Notes: generated from the letters alone by a model not told the origin. A DNA stretch of 34,320 nt from Nisaea nitritireducens (GCF_014904795.1 NZ_JACZFS010000080.1:1-34320); one strand, 5' to 3'; shown: positions 7,987-16,723, numbered from the stretch's first letter. Translations and numbers: made by a program.

Positions 7987-8958
7987 CTATGGTGCGCACT
8001 CAGCCTTTGGATCATCTACCCGGCAAGCTACATAGATGGATAAGAGCGGGCCGTAATGATCTGCGAACCAAGGACGGTGATTACAGGAATGCGGTGACTG
8101 GAACGGATAGTCCATCGTCGACAAGCAAGCATTTGGCCGCTCCTCTGGAGGAGCGGGCAACATGTGTGTCTCAGGTCGCACAATCAACGGCTTAAGGGTG
8201 ATCGGATCTTCAAATGGGTCGCCTTCAAATGCGAAAACCATCGCAGCGAGATCATCCTTCACTAGAAATTCAATGTGTTTACGAGCGATCTTACGTTTGC
8301 CTCGATCGTACGCTTTGCAATTCTCTTCCGTTATCCCCATTCGGCGGCAATCGGATATTGCCTGGGCGTAATGCCCTGTGAACGCTGGTGCAAAGGCAAT
8401 CACGGCGTTGGCTATGTCTGGCCGTATTCTAATTGCAAGGAGCGACGCCCATGCACCAGCCGATGTTCCAGAAAGGAAAATCCGATCTGATCCAAGAGTA
8501 GGATTGAAGGTCTTGAACTTCTCGACCATCGCAATGATGGCATGCGCTCGCTTGCAAACTTTGAGCCGATCCCCCTGGTCAAGGTTACCGTATTCGTCCC
8601 GAACGTCCGGATTGTATCGGCACGGTAGATTTCGTTTTTTACCGATCTTCTTTCCAAGCAAGTCACCGGTCTCGAAATGGCAGAGGCCATAAACGAAGAT
8701 TTCTCGATCACTGGTGTCCAAACGCTCAATGACGTCTGGAACCGACTGCCCACCATAAAACGGACCACCGTTCGGATTACAGATATCAACCTGATCATCG
8801 CCAGCTGACCCATGGGTGTGGATCACCAGAATACTATGGCCTGGGTTAGGAAGGTGAAGTGCCGTCCGCTGAGACGGCACAAATTGACTGTGGGAAGAAC
8901 AAGCAGAGAGCGCAAAAGCCCCGAAAAGTACCACCAGACAACATCCGATATGCTTCAT
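7987..8958 (-). CDS. Predicted lipoprotein with alpha/beta-hydrolase fold
   Basis: The start is ATG 8958, which has GGAGAG about 4 bases upstream; a frame-extended ATG at 8973 lacks this spacing. The 323-residue product has a lipoprotein signal (MKHIGCCLVVLFGAFALSAC, lipobox ALSAC, lipidated Cys20). S166 lies in GTSAGAW, the nucleophile elbow of alpha/beta hydrolases, after a predicted beta strand (DRIFLSG). HTHG at 48-50 could form the oxyanion region. An acid (EGDPFEDP region) and a late His (HRPWFADHYG) could complete a triad. The many extra cysteines suggest disulfides. Placement is periplasmic, anchored in a membrane. The substrate is unknown. It stands alone between two IS3 fragments, which suggests acquired cargo. 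Confidence 0.65.
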   Translation of the reverse strand: MKHIGCCLVVLFGAFALSACSSHSQFVPSQRTALHLPNPGHSILVIHTHGSAGDDQVDICNPNGGPFYGGQSVPDVIERLDTSDREIFVYGLCHFETGDLLGKKIGKKRNLPCRYNPDVRDEYGNLDQGDRLKVCKRAHAIIAMVEKFKTFNPTLGSDRIFLSGTSAGAWASLLAIRIRPDIANAVIAFAPAFTGHYAQAISDCRRMGITEENCKAYDRGKRKIARKHIEFLVKDDLAAMVFAFEGDPFEDPITLKPLIVRPETHMLPAPPEERPNACLSTMDYPFQSPHSCNHRPWFADHYGPLLSIYVACRVDDPKAECAP

Positions 8959-9124
8959 GACTCTCTCCATCATCCGCCTTTGCGGTCTAGTTTATTGATC
9001 TCCATTAAAAATAACGAGCAAGAAAAAACCGCCACTTCAAGCATCAGCGGCAAGCTGCCTAACATCAAACAAGGTGAGCCAGATCCTCCGTTAAATCAGC
9101 GGACCAACTAGCCAAAGATTTTGA

Positions 9125-9371
9125 CGACGGACACTCTTGTTAATGGCGCACAGTCTCACGCCGACAGACGGGCTTCACCACTTTTTCGCAAAGCTTTCTA
9201 AAGTTTCGCCTTGTCCAAGGTAAGGTCGGCAACCAGACGTTTGAGCTTGCCGTTTTCATCTTCAATCCACCTCTGCGACACCCATCTTCCGGCACATCTC
9301 GCCAAACTCCGCCTGGCGCAACGCAAAAGCGATCTGCTCGTCTGAAAATCTTTTCTTCAGAAACGGTGCAT
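9125..9371 (-). pseudogene. Decayed IS3-family transposase fragment
   Basis: On the minus strand a KKRFSDEQIAFALRQAE segment, then CRKMGV, then DENGKLKRLVADLTLDK, then EKVVKPVCRRE can be read in successive frames. These are OrfA (helix-turn-helix plus leucine-rich part) and the OrfA/OrfB junction of an IS3-family element. The segments are interrupted by in-frame stops and at least two frameshifts, and the middle part is deleted. The wording differs from the fragments at 7705 and 14370, so it comes from a different IS3 subgroup. Confidence 0.7.
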
Positions 9372-9482
9372 TCCTCCAACTTGGGAATGCACCCAAAATT
9401 TCCCACTTAGCGCGGACCAGATTTCAGGGTCAAGGCCACAAAATGCAGCGCTGTGCGGGGCAGAAAAGGCACAGCCTCTACG

Positions 9483-10634
9483 CTATGGCTTCGGTTCGCT
9501 GATTCGCATAACCGGCGGATTAAGCTTGGTGGCAAGGCGCACGAGGTCGACCCTTGTGCCGGAACCAGTCTTGCGCAGGGCCGACTTGATCTGGCCGCGG
9601 GTCGTTTGGACAGATGTTCCGCGGGTCTCGGCGATATGCTCCGTGGCCATGCCGTCGAAGATATGGCTGACGATCTCCATTTCGGCTTTGGTCAGGCCAT
9701 AGACCTCCCCCATACCGGTCTCGGAAATCGATGCCCTGTTTTTGGGGTCGGTCAGAATGACCGCAGCGGCGCGTAAACCGCGCTGCAATTCGCCATTGGG
9801 GTCACCCAATGGAATGATATCGACGATCACCTCCCCGCCATCCGGATCGGCCAGCAGATGCCAGGAGCCGCTGAAGGTGTCTTCAGCGCGCGCCGTTGCA
9901 CTGGCCCGACTCACATTCGCGCTGACGGCTCCCTGATCGGGGCCGGTAAACTGCAATCGACCTGCGCGATCGAGCGAAATCGGTGCAGGCCCCTCCAGCA
10001 GACGGGCGGCTTCCTGATTCTTGACGATGACTTTATCTGTACCCTCAACAATCAGAACACCGATTTTCAGTTTATCAAGGACGGAAAGAGCGGCCCTGTA
10101 CATCGCCTTCAGCATCAAAAACGGGCGCGACAGTTCCACAGCTTTCGCGACATGGGGCAGGTAGATCGTGCTGGTCTCGATCTCCGCGTCGGTTACTGGG
10201 CCCCGGCCGATTTCATATTGAACAGCAAAGAAATCGTTCCAAGCTCCATGATCGTTCAGTCGACACGCGGCCCTGTGGAATGTCCCGACGTGACGTTCAT
10301 TGAATTTGGTGGCGGGGTTGTTCGTGAATTCCTCCAATGTCCCGAAGCAATCCAGGTCCTTGACCAAACGGCGTGGTTCGCGGTTGAGAAGCTCCTGAAA
10401 TGCATGCTGTTCAAACTCAGCGGCTTCAGCGGCAAACCGCGCCCTGATCTCGGCAGTCCACTTGGAACTACCAAAGGAAATGTCGGGCAGGTTGCTTGAG
10501 CCTTCAACAACGATAATTCCACTATGCCTCCCATTGAGTACAAGGGACAATTGCTCGAGTGTTTCGGTCCATATTTCGCTGTCGATAGCTGTGTCATAAA
10601 TTTTGCTTATCAGTGAATGCGAAAGGCCGCCCAT
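9483..10634 (-). CDS. LuxR-type transcriptional regulator
   Basis: The start is ATG 10634, preceded by GGGGA about 9 bases upstream; the frame stays open to 10796, but that extension is AT-rich and hydrophobic and reads like non-coding DNA. The 383-residue protein ends in a LuxR-type helix-turn-helix (about residues 315-375: YGLTKAEMEIVSHIFDGMA, HIAETRGTSVQTTRGQIKSA). The first ~200 residues (MGGLSHSLISKIYD, LEQLSLVLNG, LVKDLDCFG) are of the type common in alphaproteobacterial orphan LuxR regulators. A PAS-like middle part (about 200-300) precedes the DNA-binding domain. The signal is unknown and no luxI is nearby. It is divergent from the RTX gene across a 552-base AT-rich gap, so it probably controls that gene and itself. 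Confidence 0.8.
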   Translation of the reverse strand: MGGLSHSLISKIYDTAIDSEIWTETLEQLSLVLNGRHSGIIVVEGSSNLPDISFGSSKWTAEIRARFAAEAAEFEQHAFQELLNREPRRLVKDLDCFGTLEEFTNNPATKFNERHVGTFHRAACRLNDHGAWNDFFAVQYEIGRGPVTDAEIETSTIYLPHVAKAVELSRPFLMLKAMYRAALSVLDKLKIGVLIVEGTDKVIVKNQEAARLLEGPAPISLDRAGRLQFTGPDQGAVSANVSRASATARAEDTFSGSWHLLADPDGGEVIVDIIPLGDPNGELQRGLRAAAVILTDPKNRASISETGMGEVYGLTKAEMEIVSHIFDGMATEHIAETRGTSVQTTRGQIKSALRKTGSGTRVDLVRLATKLNPPVMRISEPKP

Positions 10635-11186
10635 TCCAGTTTCCCCGCATAGAATAAAAAACACCACCCAGAGCGTAGAATTGTTAAAAATTAATATCAA
10701 TTTAGCAACAATATAGTGTTCAAGATGACGTGTGTTTCTGTATGTCCAGAGGATAGGGCGCGAGCGATAATGTTCCGCTCGAAAAATGCGATCCACTATT
10801 TTGAAAAAATATCATTTTGTGGCATAGATAGTTGCAAACATCTGTCATTTTTAAAATATTAAGCCGGGGCTACGCTGCCGGCTTCCGCGCGATATCCAGA
10901 CCGAGCTTTGATGTCGAACTCATTAATTGAATATTCCTGATTTCAGGTATCCAACCCATCTAGATGAAACCAGTATTTTTTTGGAAACCACCCCAGTTTT
11001 GAGCGGGAATTATTTGACGTCATTGTCGTCACGATAAATTTTTCGCCCTTCCATACCTCAACTGGGGGATGTAGTTCCGCAACCGGTTCCCGATACTTCC
11101 CCTTCGGGCAAGACGCTGTTTTTGCTCGGGTTAAAAAAATTTGCTGCGGTCGACAGGTTCCGTAGCTGCTTGATCAGGGGGATGTA
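10635..11186. promoter_or_regulatory. Long AT-rich divergent promoter region, LuxR-type regulator / RTX gene
   Basis: This 552-base gap is clearly more AT-rich than the flanking genes, with runs such as TTGTTAAAAATTAATATCAA (10679-10698) and TTTTTAAAATATT near 10850. It holds a perfect inverted repeat AAGCCGG-N10-CCGGCTT (10861-10884), an 8-base palindrome TGACGTCA (11015-11022) and a GGGTTAAAAAAATTTG tract near 11130. The size and composition fit a regulated, possibly nucleoid-protein-silenced, divergent promoter. No operator is proven. Confidence 0.45.
10861..10884. repeat. Inverted repeat, 7-bp arms
   Basis: AAGCCGG and CCGGCTT flank a 10-base loop. Read on the minus strand it is followed by an A/T-rich stretch, so it could be a weak terminator or a regulatory hairpin in the LuxR/RTX intergenic region. 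Confidence 0.4.
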
Positions 11187-14100
11187 ATGGCGACAATTAC
11201 CGGCGGTTCTGGCGACGATTTCCTCAGCGGAGATTCCGCAGCGGATGTCTATTTCAGTTATGACGGCAACGACACGATCAATGCGGCGGCTGGCGATGAC
11301 ACAATATACAGTGGCGCGGGAAACGATCAGGTCTGGTGGAGTGCCGGTAACGATGAGATCTATGGCGAGGCTGGCGACGACTTCCTCGAAGGTGGTCCCG
11401 GCGACGACATTCTGCACGGTGGTACGCATGTCTGGGGCGATGCGGCGAATTATCTGAATTCGAATGCTGGCGTGAATGTCAATTTACTGACCGGCACGGC
11501 GAGCGATGGTAATGGCGGGACAGACACCTTGATCGATATCGAGGACGTCTGGGGGTCGGCCCATAACGACACAATCACCGGAAACGCGACGACGAACCAG
11601 TTCCAGGGAAATGCCGGCAACGATGTCCTGACCGGAAATGGCGGTGACGGCTATCTGAATCACTACAATGCTACGACAGGAATCCATGTTGATTTTGTGA
11701 ATGGACTTGTCCAGGACGGTCAGGGCGGCACCGACACTGTGTCCGGCATTCGTAACGCCAACGGAAGCGCTTTCGATGACACGATGGTCGGCGATGCGAA
11801 CAACAACCGCTTGAATGGCGAGGACGGTGCTGATCAGATCTATGGCGGCGACGGTGATGACTGGGTTTCTGGAGAGAATTTCCGCCCCTCCTCTGGTGGA
11901 AATGATTATGTCGATGGCGGCGCTGGGACAGACACGCTTCTTGGAGGGCTAGGCGCTGACACCCTTGTCGGCGGCAGCGGTCAGGACGAGTTCCAAGGGC
12001 GCGCCGAGGATCTGGACGGTGATCTCTTCACTGATGTTAACGTTGGCGGGGAGATAGATTATTTCAACTATGATGGTGCCTCGCTCGAAGCAAGCGACTT
12101 CACCGTGACCAATAACGGAACGACGACGACGGTTTCCATCGACGAAGATAATGATGGTACCGCTGAGAGCACATTCACGCTTGAGGGTACGTTCCAAATC
12201 TTGAACATTTTTGATTCGAGCTACGATGGCAATGTCCGCACGACCTTCCAGTTTGCAGAGACCGAGGTCGCGACCAACGGCTCCGATTTCCTGCTTGGTG
12301 GGCTCGGTGACGACACGATCAGCGCGCTTGCCGGTAACGACACTGTCAGCGGGCAGGACGGCAACGATCTTCTCGATCTTGGCGCCGGGAACGACGCGTT
12401 CAACGGTGGTGCGGGCAACGACACCATCATTATGGGGTCTGGCGACGATTGGGGTGAGGCAGGAGCCGGCGACGATTACATCTACATGGGAAATGACGGG
12501 GTCGCCAACGCGGCCTCCGGCTTTGACGGCATAAACACGGGCAGCGGCAATGATACCATCGATTTCGAGAGTGATGCCGGCTACTTCATCATGGACTATC
12601 GCTCCAGTGGCGAGGCGATCACGGTGGATTTTGCCGGCGGCACAGTCTCGAAAGGCTTGGCTGGCACCGATACACTGCTGAATTTCGAAACCGGGAACAG
12701 CGAGGGCGGCTACGTTTTCCGCACCTCCTCCCAGAACGACCTGATCGATACCAGCGGCATCGCGCCGGGTGAGATGGCGATAATCGAGGTCCGCGGCGGC
12801 GGTGGCGACGATACCATCATCGGCAGCGGCGGCGCCGGGTCACCGACCCGTGCCGAATATCGCGATGCGTCCAGCGACGTCACTGTCGATCTGGAAGCCG
12901 GAACCTCGAGCGGCGGCGGCACCGGGTTCGATACGCTGATCGATGTCGAAGGTGTTCGTGGCAGCAGTCATGACGATCTGCTGATCGGCAGCACGCTGGG
13001 CAACATTATGCGTGGCAACAGCGGCAATGACACCATCAGCGGCGGTGCTGGCGACGACCGGATTACCGGCGAGGCTGGCGCGGATCTGCTCAATGGTGGC
13101 AGCGGCAACGACTCCTTTGTCGGGTCCGAATCCCACCTCGCCGGCGACACGATCGAGGATTTCTCGGTCGGGGATGTTATTTCGATCTTGGGCTCCGATC
13201 TCTCCGCGCTTAGTGGTACGGCGGCCGGGAACATCGCGCTCGGGAGTGGGACTCTGGCACTCAATGGCGTTACCGGTATCTTCTTTGCCGCCTATGACGG
13301 CTCCAGCACCACAATCAGCCTTGCTGGGTCTGAACCAAGCCGGGGTGACGACACGCTGGCCGGCGGAGAGGGTGCGGATACTTTCCGTGGCGGACAGGGC
13401 GATGATGTGATCCTGGGCGGCGCCGGCAACGACTCCTTGCATGGCGGACAGGGTTCCGACCTGCTGGATGGCGGCACGGGTAACGACACACTGCGAGCAG
13501 GAACTGGAAACGACACGCTGCTTGGCGGTGAGGGCAATGACGAGATTCGGGGTGGCTCCGATGCAGACGTGATCGAAGGCGGCGCCGATGCGGATCTGAT
13601 ATTCGGCGGCGGCGGAAACGACATGCTCTCCGGCGATGCCGGGAATGACACGATCCGCGGTAACGCCGGCAACGATGCGGTCTTCGGTCAAGACGGCAAT
13701 GACGATCTTCGCGGCGGACAAGGAAGTGACATGCTGTTGGGTGGCATCGGCGATGACGCACTGCGTGGAGGTGCCGGATCCGACACACTTGCGGGTGAGA
13801 GCGGTGATGACCATCTTTTTGGTGGCGCCGATGCCGACCTGCTCCAGGGCGGTGCCGGGAATGACACTCTGCTCGGTAACGCCGGCGGCGATACGCTGGA
13901 TGGCGGGGCAGGGTCCGACAGCGTGCATGGCGGCCAGGGCGACGACCTGATCCTCTTCACATTTGGTGAGAACGAGGGAGAGGTCAACTTCATGAATGGC
14001 GGCAAGGGAAGCGACGCCATGCAACTAGGGCTCACCCTTGAGGAACAGGGTCGCGCCGAAATTCAGAGTGATCTCGCCAACTTGCAATACTGGATCGATG

Positions 14101-14189
14101 ACGGCTCACGGGGGGCTTTCGAGTTCACCTCGATTGACCTCACAGTGCGCGGCGTTGAGAGCTATAGCGTGATCGATATCTTATTCTGA
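11187..14189 (+). CDS. RTX (hemolysin-type) calcium-binding repeat protein
   Basis: The 1000-residue acidic protein is dominated by RTX nonapeptides (GGxGxDxLx), for example GGAGNDTL-type units. They are densest at residues ~1-75, ~205-265, ~365-430, ~615-665 and ~715-930. Such repeats bind Ca2+ and fold into parallel beta-rolls outside the cell after type I secretion. A module of the form 'xVxVDLxxGxxxxGxGGxDTLxxIExxxGSxxxDxxxG' recurs four times (see repeat entry). The C-terminal ~75 residues lack RTX units and end in a hydrophobic DILF, suiting a type I secretion signal. There is no catalytic domain that I recognise, so adhesin or matrix roles are as likely as toxin. ATG 11187 follows AGGGGGAT. 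No ABC exporter or membrane-fusion gene is in the window. Confidence 0.9.
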   Translation: MATITGGSGDDFLSGDSAADVYFSYDGNDTINAAAGDDTIYSGAGNDQVWWSAGNDEIYGEAGDDFLEGGPGDDILHGGTHVWGDAANYLNSNAGVNVNLLTGTASDGNGGTDTLIDIEDVWGSAHNDTITGNATTNQFQGNAGNDVLTGNGGDGYLNHYNATTGIHVDFVNGLVQDGQGGTDTVSGIRNANGSAFDDTMVGDANNNRLNGEDGADQIYGGDGDDWVSGENFRPSSGGNDYVDGGAGTDTLLGGLGADTLVGGSGQDEFQGRAEDLDGDLFTDVNVGGEIDYFNYDGASLEASDFTVTNNGTTTTVSIDEDNDGTAESTFTLEGTFQILNIFDSSYDGNVRTTFQFAETEVATNGSDFLLGGLGDDTISALAGNDTVSGQDGNDLLDLGAGNDAFNGGAGNDTIIMGSGDDWGEAGAGDDYIYMGNDGVANAASGFDGINTGSGNDTIDFESDAGYFIMDYRSSGEAITVDFAGGTVSKGLAGTDTLLNFETGNSEGGYVFRTSSQNDLIDTSGIAPGEMAIIEVRGGGGDDTIIGSGGAGSPTRAEYRDASSDVTVDLEAGTSSGGGTGFDTLIDVEGVRGSSHDDLLIGSTLGNIMRGNSGNDTISGGAGDDRITGEAGADLLNGGSGNDSFVGSESHLAGDTIEDFSVGDVISILGSDLSALSGTAAGNIALGSGTLALNGVTGIFFAAYDGSSTTISLAGSEPSRGDDTLAGGEGADTFRGGQGDDVILGGAGNDSLHGGQGSDLLDGGTGNDTLRAGTGNDTLLGGEGNDEIRGGSDADVIEGGADADLIFGGGGNDMLSGDAGNDTIRGNAGNDAVFGQDGNDDLRGGQGSDMLLGGIGDDALRGGAGSDTLAGESGDDHLFGGADADLLQGGAGNDTLLGNAGGDTLDGGAGSDSVHGGQGDDLILFTFGENEGEVNFMNGGKGSDAMQLGLTLEEQGRAEIQSDLANLQYWIDDGSRGAFEFTSIDLTVRGVESYSVIDILF
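11446..13000 (+). repeat. Four copies of a ~45-residue module inside the RTX protein
   Basis: Related segments begin near 11446 (AGVNVNLLTGTASDGNGG), 11650 (TGIHVDFVNGLVQDGQGG), 12580 (EAITVDFAGGTVSKGLAG) and 12850 (SDVTVDLEAGTSSGGGTG). Each is followed by a 'TDTL...' segment; three of them then carry a 'GSxxxD' motif leading into new RTX units, while the copy near 12580 diverges there. This looks like internal duplication of a beta-roll capping or spacer module. Confidence 0.7.
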
Positions 14190-14226
14190 GTTTCCTCTGA
14201 TACCCCCCTGCTCCTGAGAGCGCTGG

Positions 14227-14260
14227 CCGGGCACGCCTTCAAGGCGTGCCCGGTATTTTC
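14227..14260 (+). terminator. Rho-independent terminator of the RTX gene
   Basis: An 11-bp GC-rich stem (CCGGGCACGCC / GGCGTGCCCGG) with loop TTCAA is followed by TATTTTCC. It lies 38 bases after the RTX stop codon. Confidence 0.8.
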
Positions 14261-14369
14261 CGCTCTTAGTAGTATGGCTGTGTCGTTCTAGCTGGGTGTC
14301 CGAGTGGCGTGAGTCCCAAGATTTCTCCATTTTTGAGTAGAGTCCGTCACCTTAGAGGAGACGGATTTC

Positions 14370-15491
14370 ATGATGCGCAGTCGGTTCAATGAAGAGAAAA
14401 TCATCTCGAATTTGCGAGAGAAGGAGGCTGGCCAGAAGACGGCGGATGTCTGCCGCCGTCACGGGATCAGTGACGCGACGTTTTATAAATGGAAGGCCAA
14501 GTATGGTGGCCTGGAGATATCCGATGCCAAGCGGCTGAAGGGACTTGAAGACGAGAACGCGCGTCTGAAGAAACTGCTGGCAGAGGCGATGCTCGACAAC
14601 GCCATGCTGAAAGAAACCTACGGCGATGACGAAGAGACCATCGGTTTCATTCAGAGGCTGCTGGGCTATGCACTCACTGGCACCTGCGAAGAGCACATGC
14701 TCGCGTTCTGCTACGGCACAGGCGGTAACGGCAAGGGCGTGCTGCTGAACACGGTTCAGCGGATATTCGGCAGCTATGCCGCAACCGCTGCAGTCGAAAC
14801 GTTCACGAGCAGCACCTATGAGCGCCATTCGACAGACCAGGCCATGCTCCGGGGGCGCCGGCTCGTGTTGGCGCAGGAGACGGATGACGGACAGCGATGG
14901 GCGGAGGCCAAGATCAAGCGCATCACCGGCGGCGATGAGATCACGGCCCGCTATATGCGCCAGGACAACTTCACCTATACGCCCCAGTTCACGCTGATCA
15001 TCGCCGGCAACCACAAGCCGTCCCTTCGGAACGTGGATGAAGCGATCAAGCGTAGGCTCATCATGATCCCTTTCGACCACACGGTTCCCGCGGACCGGCG
15101 CGACCCAAAACTTGCGGAAGCGCTCGAAGCCGAGTGGTCTGGGATTCTCGCGTGGATAATCGAAGGATGCCTCGAGTGGCAGAGGATCGGTTTGAATCCC
15201 TCAGCTTCCATCCGCGGAGCGACCAACGACTATCTGCTTGAGGAAGACGCGCTGGGACGGTTTCTCGGAGAGAGGTGCCAGCCGATCGAGCTCTTCGAAG
15301 GGAACGAAACGCCCACCCGTACGATCTTCGGGGATTGGCAGGAATGGTGTGCGACTACCGGTGAGCATGCGGGGACAGAGAAAAGCTTCAGCCAAAAACT
15401 GGCTGATCGAGGCTACGAACGGGCTAAGCATCCGAATACCAGAACCTCAATGTTTAGGAGGCTTCGGCTGAAAACCACCCAATCTACCTAG
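14370..15491 (+). CDS. Chimeric ORF: IS3 OrfA N-terminus fused to P4-family primase/helicase C-terminus
   Basis: Residues 1-81 are a near-complete IS3-family OrfA (SRFNEEKIISNLREKEAG, then HGISDATFYKWKAKYGGLE, leucine zipper to AMLDNAMLK). From about residue 82 the frame continues without a stop into the superfamily-3 helicase part of a P4/D5-type phage or plasmid primase: GDDEETIGFIQRLLGYALTG, Walker A GTGGNGKG (116-123), Walker B-like RRLVLAQE (164-170), and NHKPSLRNVDEAIKRRL. A typical C-terminal DYLLEEDALGRFL and GDWQEWC region follows. The primase half and the OrfB partner are both missing, so neither parent function is complete; the IS insertion plus a deletion probably made it. It may still be expressed from the OrfA start (AGAGGAG upstream). 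It marks a degraded integrated plasmid or phage. Confidence 0.8.
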   Translation: MMRSRFNEEKIISNLREKEAGQKTADVCRRHGISDATFYKWKAKYGGLEISDAKRLKGLEDENARLKKLLAEAMLDNAMLKETYGDDEETIGFIQRLLGYALTGTCEEHMLAFCYGTGGNGKGVLLNTVQRIFGSYAATAAVETFTSSTYERHSTDQAMLRGRRLVLAQETDDGQRWAEAKIKRITGGDEITARYMRQDNFTYTPQFTLIIAGNHKPSLRNVDEAIKRRLIMIPFDHTVPADRRDPKLAEALEAEWSGILAWIIEGCLEWQRIGLNPSASIRGATNDYLLEEDALGRFLGERCQPIELFEGNETPTRTIFGDWQEWCATTGEHAGTEKSFSQKLADRGYERAKHPNTRTSMFRRLRLKTTQST

Positions 15492-15518
15492 GCATCTCAG
15501 ATAGAAAGGGGGCCAAAC

Positions 15519-15701
15519 ATGGATATCTATATTGTTGAAACTGCCACAGGTTATCTTCAGGAACTCTATGACAAGGGCCATGAAGCTAGCACTCTGCACA
15601 GCATGGTCTGCTCTGCAATTTGCGAGGAAAATGGCAGCCTCGACGAAGACGAGGTCCACATGATGGTCGCTGAGATGACGGATGACGCCGAGCGCCACTG
15701 A
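15519..15701 (+). CDS. Small acidic hypothetical protein (60 aa)
   Basis: ATG 15519 is preceded by AAAGGGGG at a good distance. The product begins MDIYIVETATGYLQELYDKG, contains two cysteines (SMVCSAICEENG), and ends in an acidic helix (DEDEVHMMVAEMTDDAERH). I do not recognise the family. It lies 27 bases after the primase chimera on the same strand, so it may be left over from the same plasmid or phage. No membrane segment or signal peptide is seen. Confidence 0.5.
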   Translation: MDIYIVETATGYLQELYDKGHEASTLHSMVCSAICEENGSLDEDEVHMMVAEMTDDAERH

Positions 15702-16177
15702 GACTGCGCCCGATACATTAAAGTCCGCTTCGGGTGAAGAGCGGTCGTATCCCTCACAAAGTTTTTCGAGGCCTTTTGCAGCGGTTGACCGCCGCAACTC
15801 CAGCTTCCCCGCTTCGGATCGGATGAACAACCTATTGCAAGGTCACACCTAGGCGGCATTCATTCGCTACCAGGGCGATCTAATGCACTGTGCGGACCAA
15901 CTCTCCCAGTCACCGGCTACCATGCCGAATACCACCAAATTGCAATAGCCTTAGGTCTCGCACGATTCAGCCCTCGCCGGACTCGCGTGCTCCAGTCCAA
16001 CCGATAGGGACCGTTTCTGCGAGGTACTTAGTGCCGTCACAAGCCGCACGTTACATCTGGCTGATTACATCTCAATGGGAGACCATTCCTCGTATCAGAA
16101 GAAATTAGTTCCCGTCAGGAACAGGCTACGCAACGGAAAGTAAGCCAAACCACGCTAGGGAAGACCGCGAGAAGAAG
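15702..16177. other. Non-coding gap without recognisable gene
   Basis: About 475 bases lie between the small acidic ORF and the converging minus-strand operon. Short open frames on both strands have no family resemblance or good ribosome-binding site. I see no tRNA, terminator or repeat here. Confidence 0.5.
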
Positions 16178-16723
16178 TCACCTGGCGCCGCCTCGATCCG
16201 TTCGCGTCATGGAATTCAACGGCACTGGGGGCTTCTCGGGCGAGGACGACTCGCTTAGCTTTCGCTCAAGTTCAGCGACACGCAACTCCAGGTCGGCTAC
16301 TCGCTGCGTTGCGCCAGCATCGGTCGTTACCTGCGGGCCGGTGCGCCATCTCCGGTTTTCTGGAAGGAGCCGAGGCCAGGTTACCCCAGCCAACCATGCT
16401 CGGAGCTGAAGCTTGTTTGTACGGTCCACAATGGACCTCCACTTCATGCCCGCCCAACGGTAGAATTGCGGTGATTGGGCAACCAACAGCCACGACACCA
16501 AAGGCGCTCCGCCGATCCACATCATGAAAGCCGTCCACTGATCGAAGATCAGAAACACCACCCCGGGAAGGCAGGTCAGGGTCCAGGCTTCGGCGCGCCG
16601 CGGGCGCCCCTCCCGGGGCGGCTCGGAGAAAGCCCGGCGACGCTTGGGATCGTGGAACGCGAGATGTGCTACCGCCAACGCGCTTATGGCGATTGCCGCC
16701 AGGGTAAGGATCACTGTCATCAT
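16178..16723 (-). CDS. Membrane protein with C-terminal coiled coil, last gene of the iron-type operon
   Basis: The 181-residue product has an N-terminal membrane helix (VILTLAAIAISALAVAHLAF), one or two further hydrophobic stretches (LTCLPGVVFLIFDQWTAFMM; PLVSWLLVAQ), and a C-terminal heptad-rich helix (RVADLELRVAELERKLSES). ATG 16723 overlaps the stop of the PepSY gene (ATGA), so it is translationally coupled. In other TonB/PepSY operons the last position is often held by a small DUF3325-type membrane protein. The first two helices could be a distant relative, but the coiled coil is an extra. Function is unknown; assistance in inner-membrane uptake or reductase assembly is inferred from context only. 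Confidence 0.6.
   Translation of the reverse strand: MMTVILTLAAIAISALAVAHLAFHDPKRRRAFSEPPREGRPRRAEAWTLTCLPGVVFLIFDQWTAFMMWIGGAPLVSWLLVAQSPQFYRWAGMKWRSIVDRTNKLQLRAWLAGVTWPRLLPENRRWRTGPQVTTDAGATQRVADLELRVAELERKLSESSSPEKPPVPLNSMTRTDRGGAR

Noticed and set aside
12145-12165. GATAATGAT-like Fur-box half site
   Set aside because: It lies within the RTX coding sequence (Glu-Asp-Asn-Asp codons) and far from any iron gene.
12840-14024. 394-codon minus-strand open frame
   Set aside because: It is antisense to the RTX repeats; the GGxGxD codon pattern keeps the opposite frames open. Its composition is a repetitive artefact.
14352-15080. 242-codon minus-strand open frame
   Set aside because: It is opposite the OrfA/primase chimera, which has clear family motifs on the plus strand.
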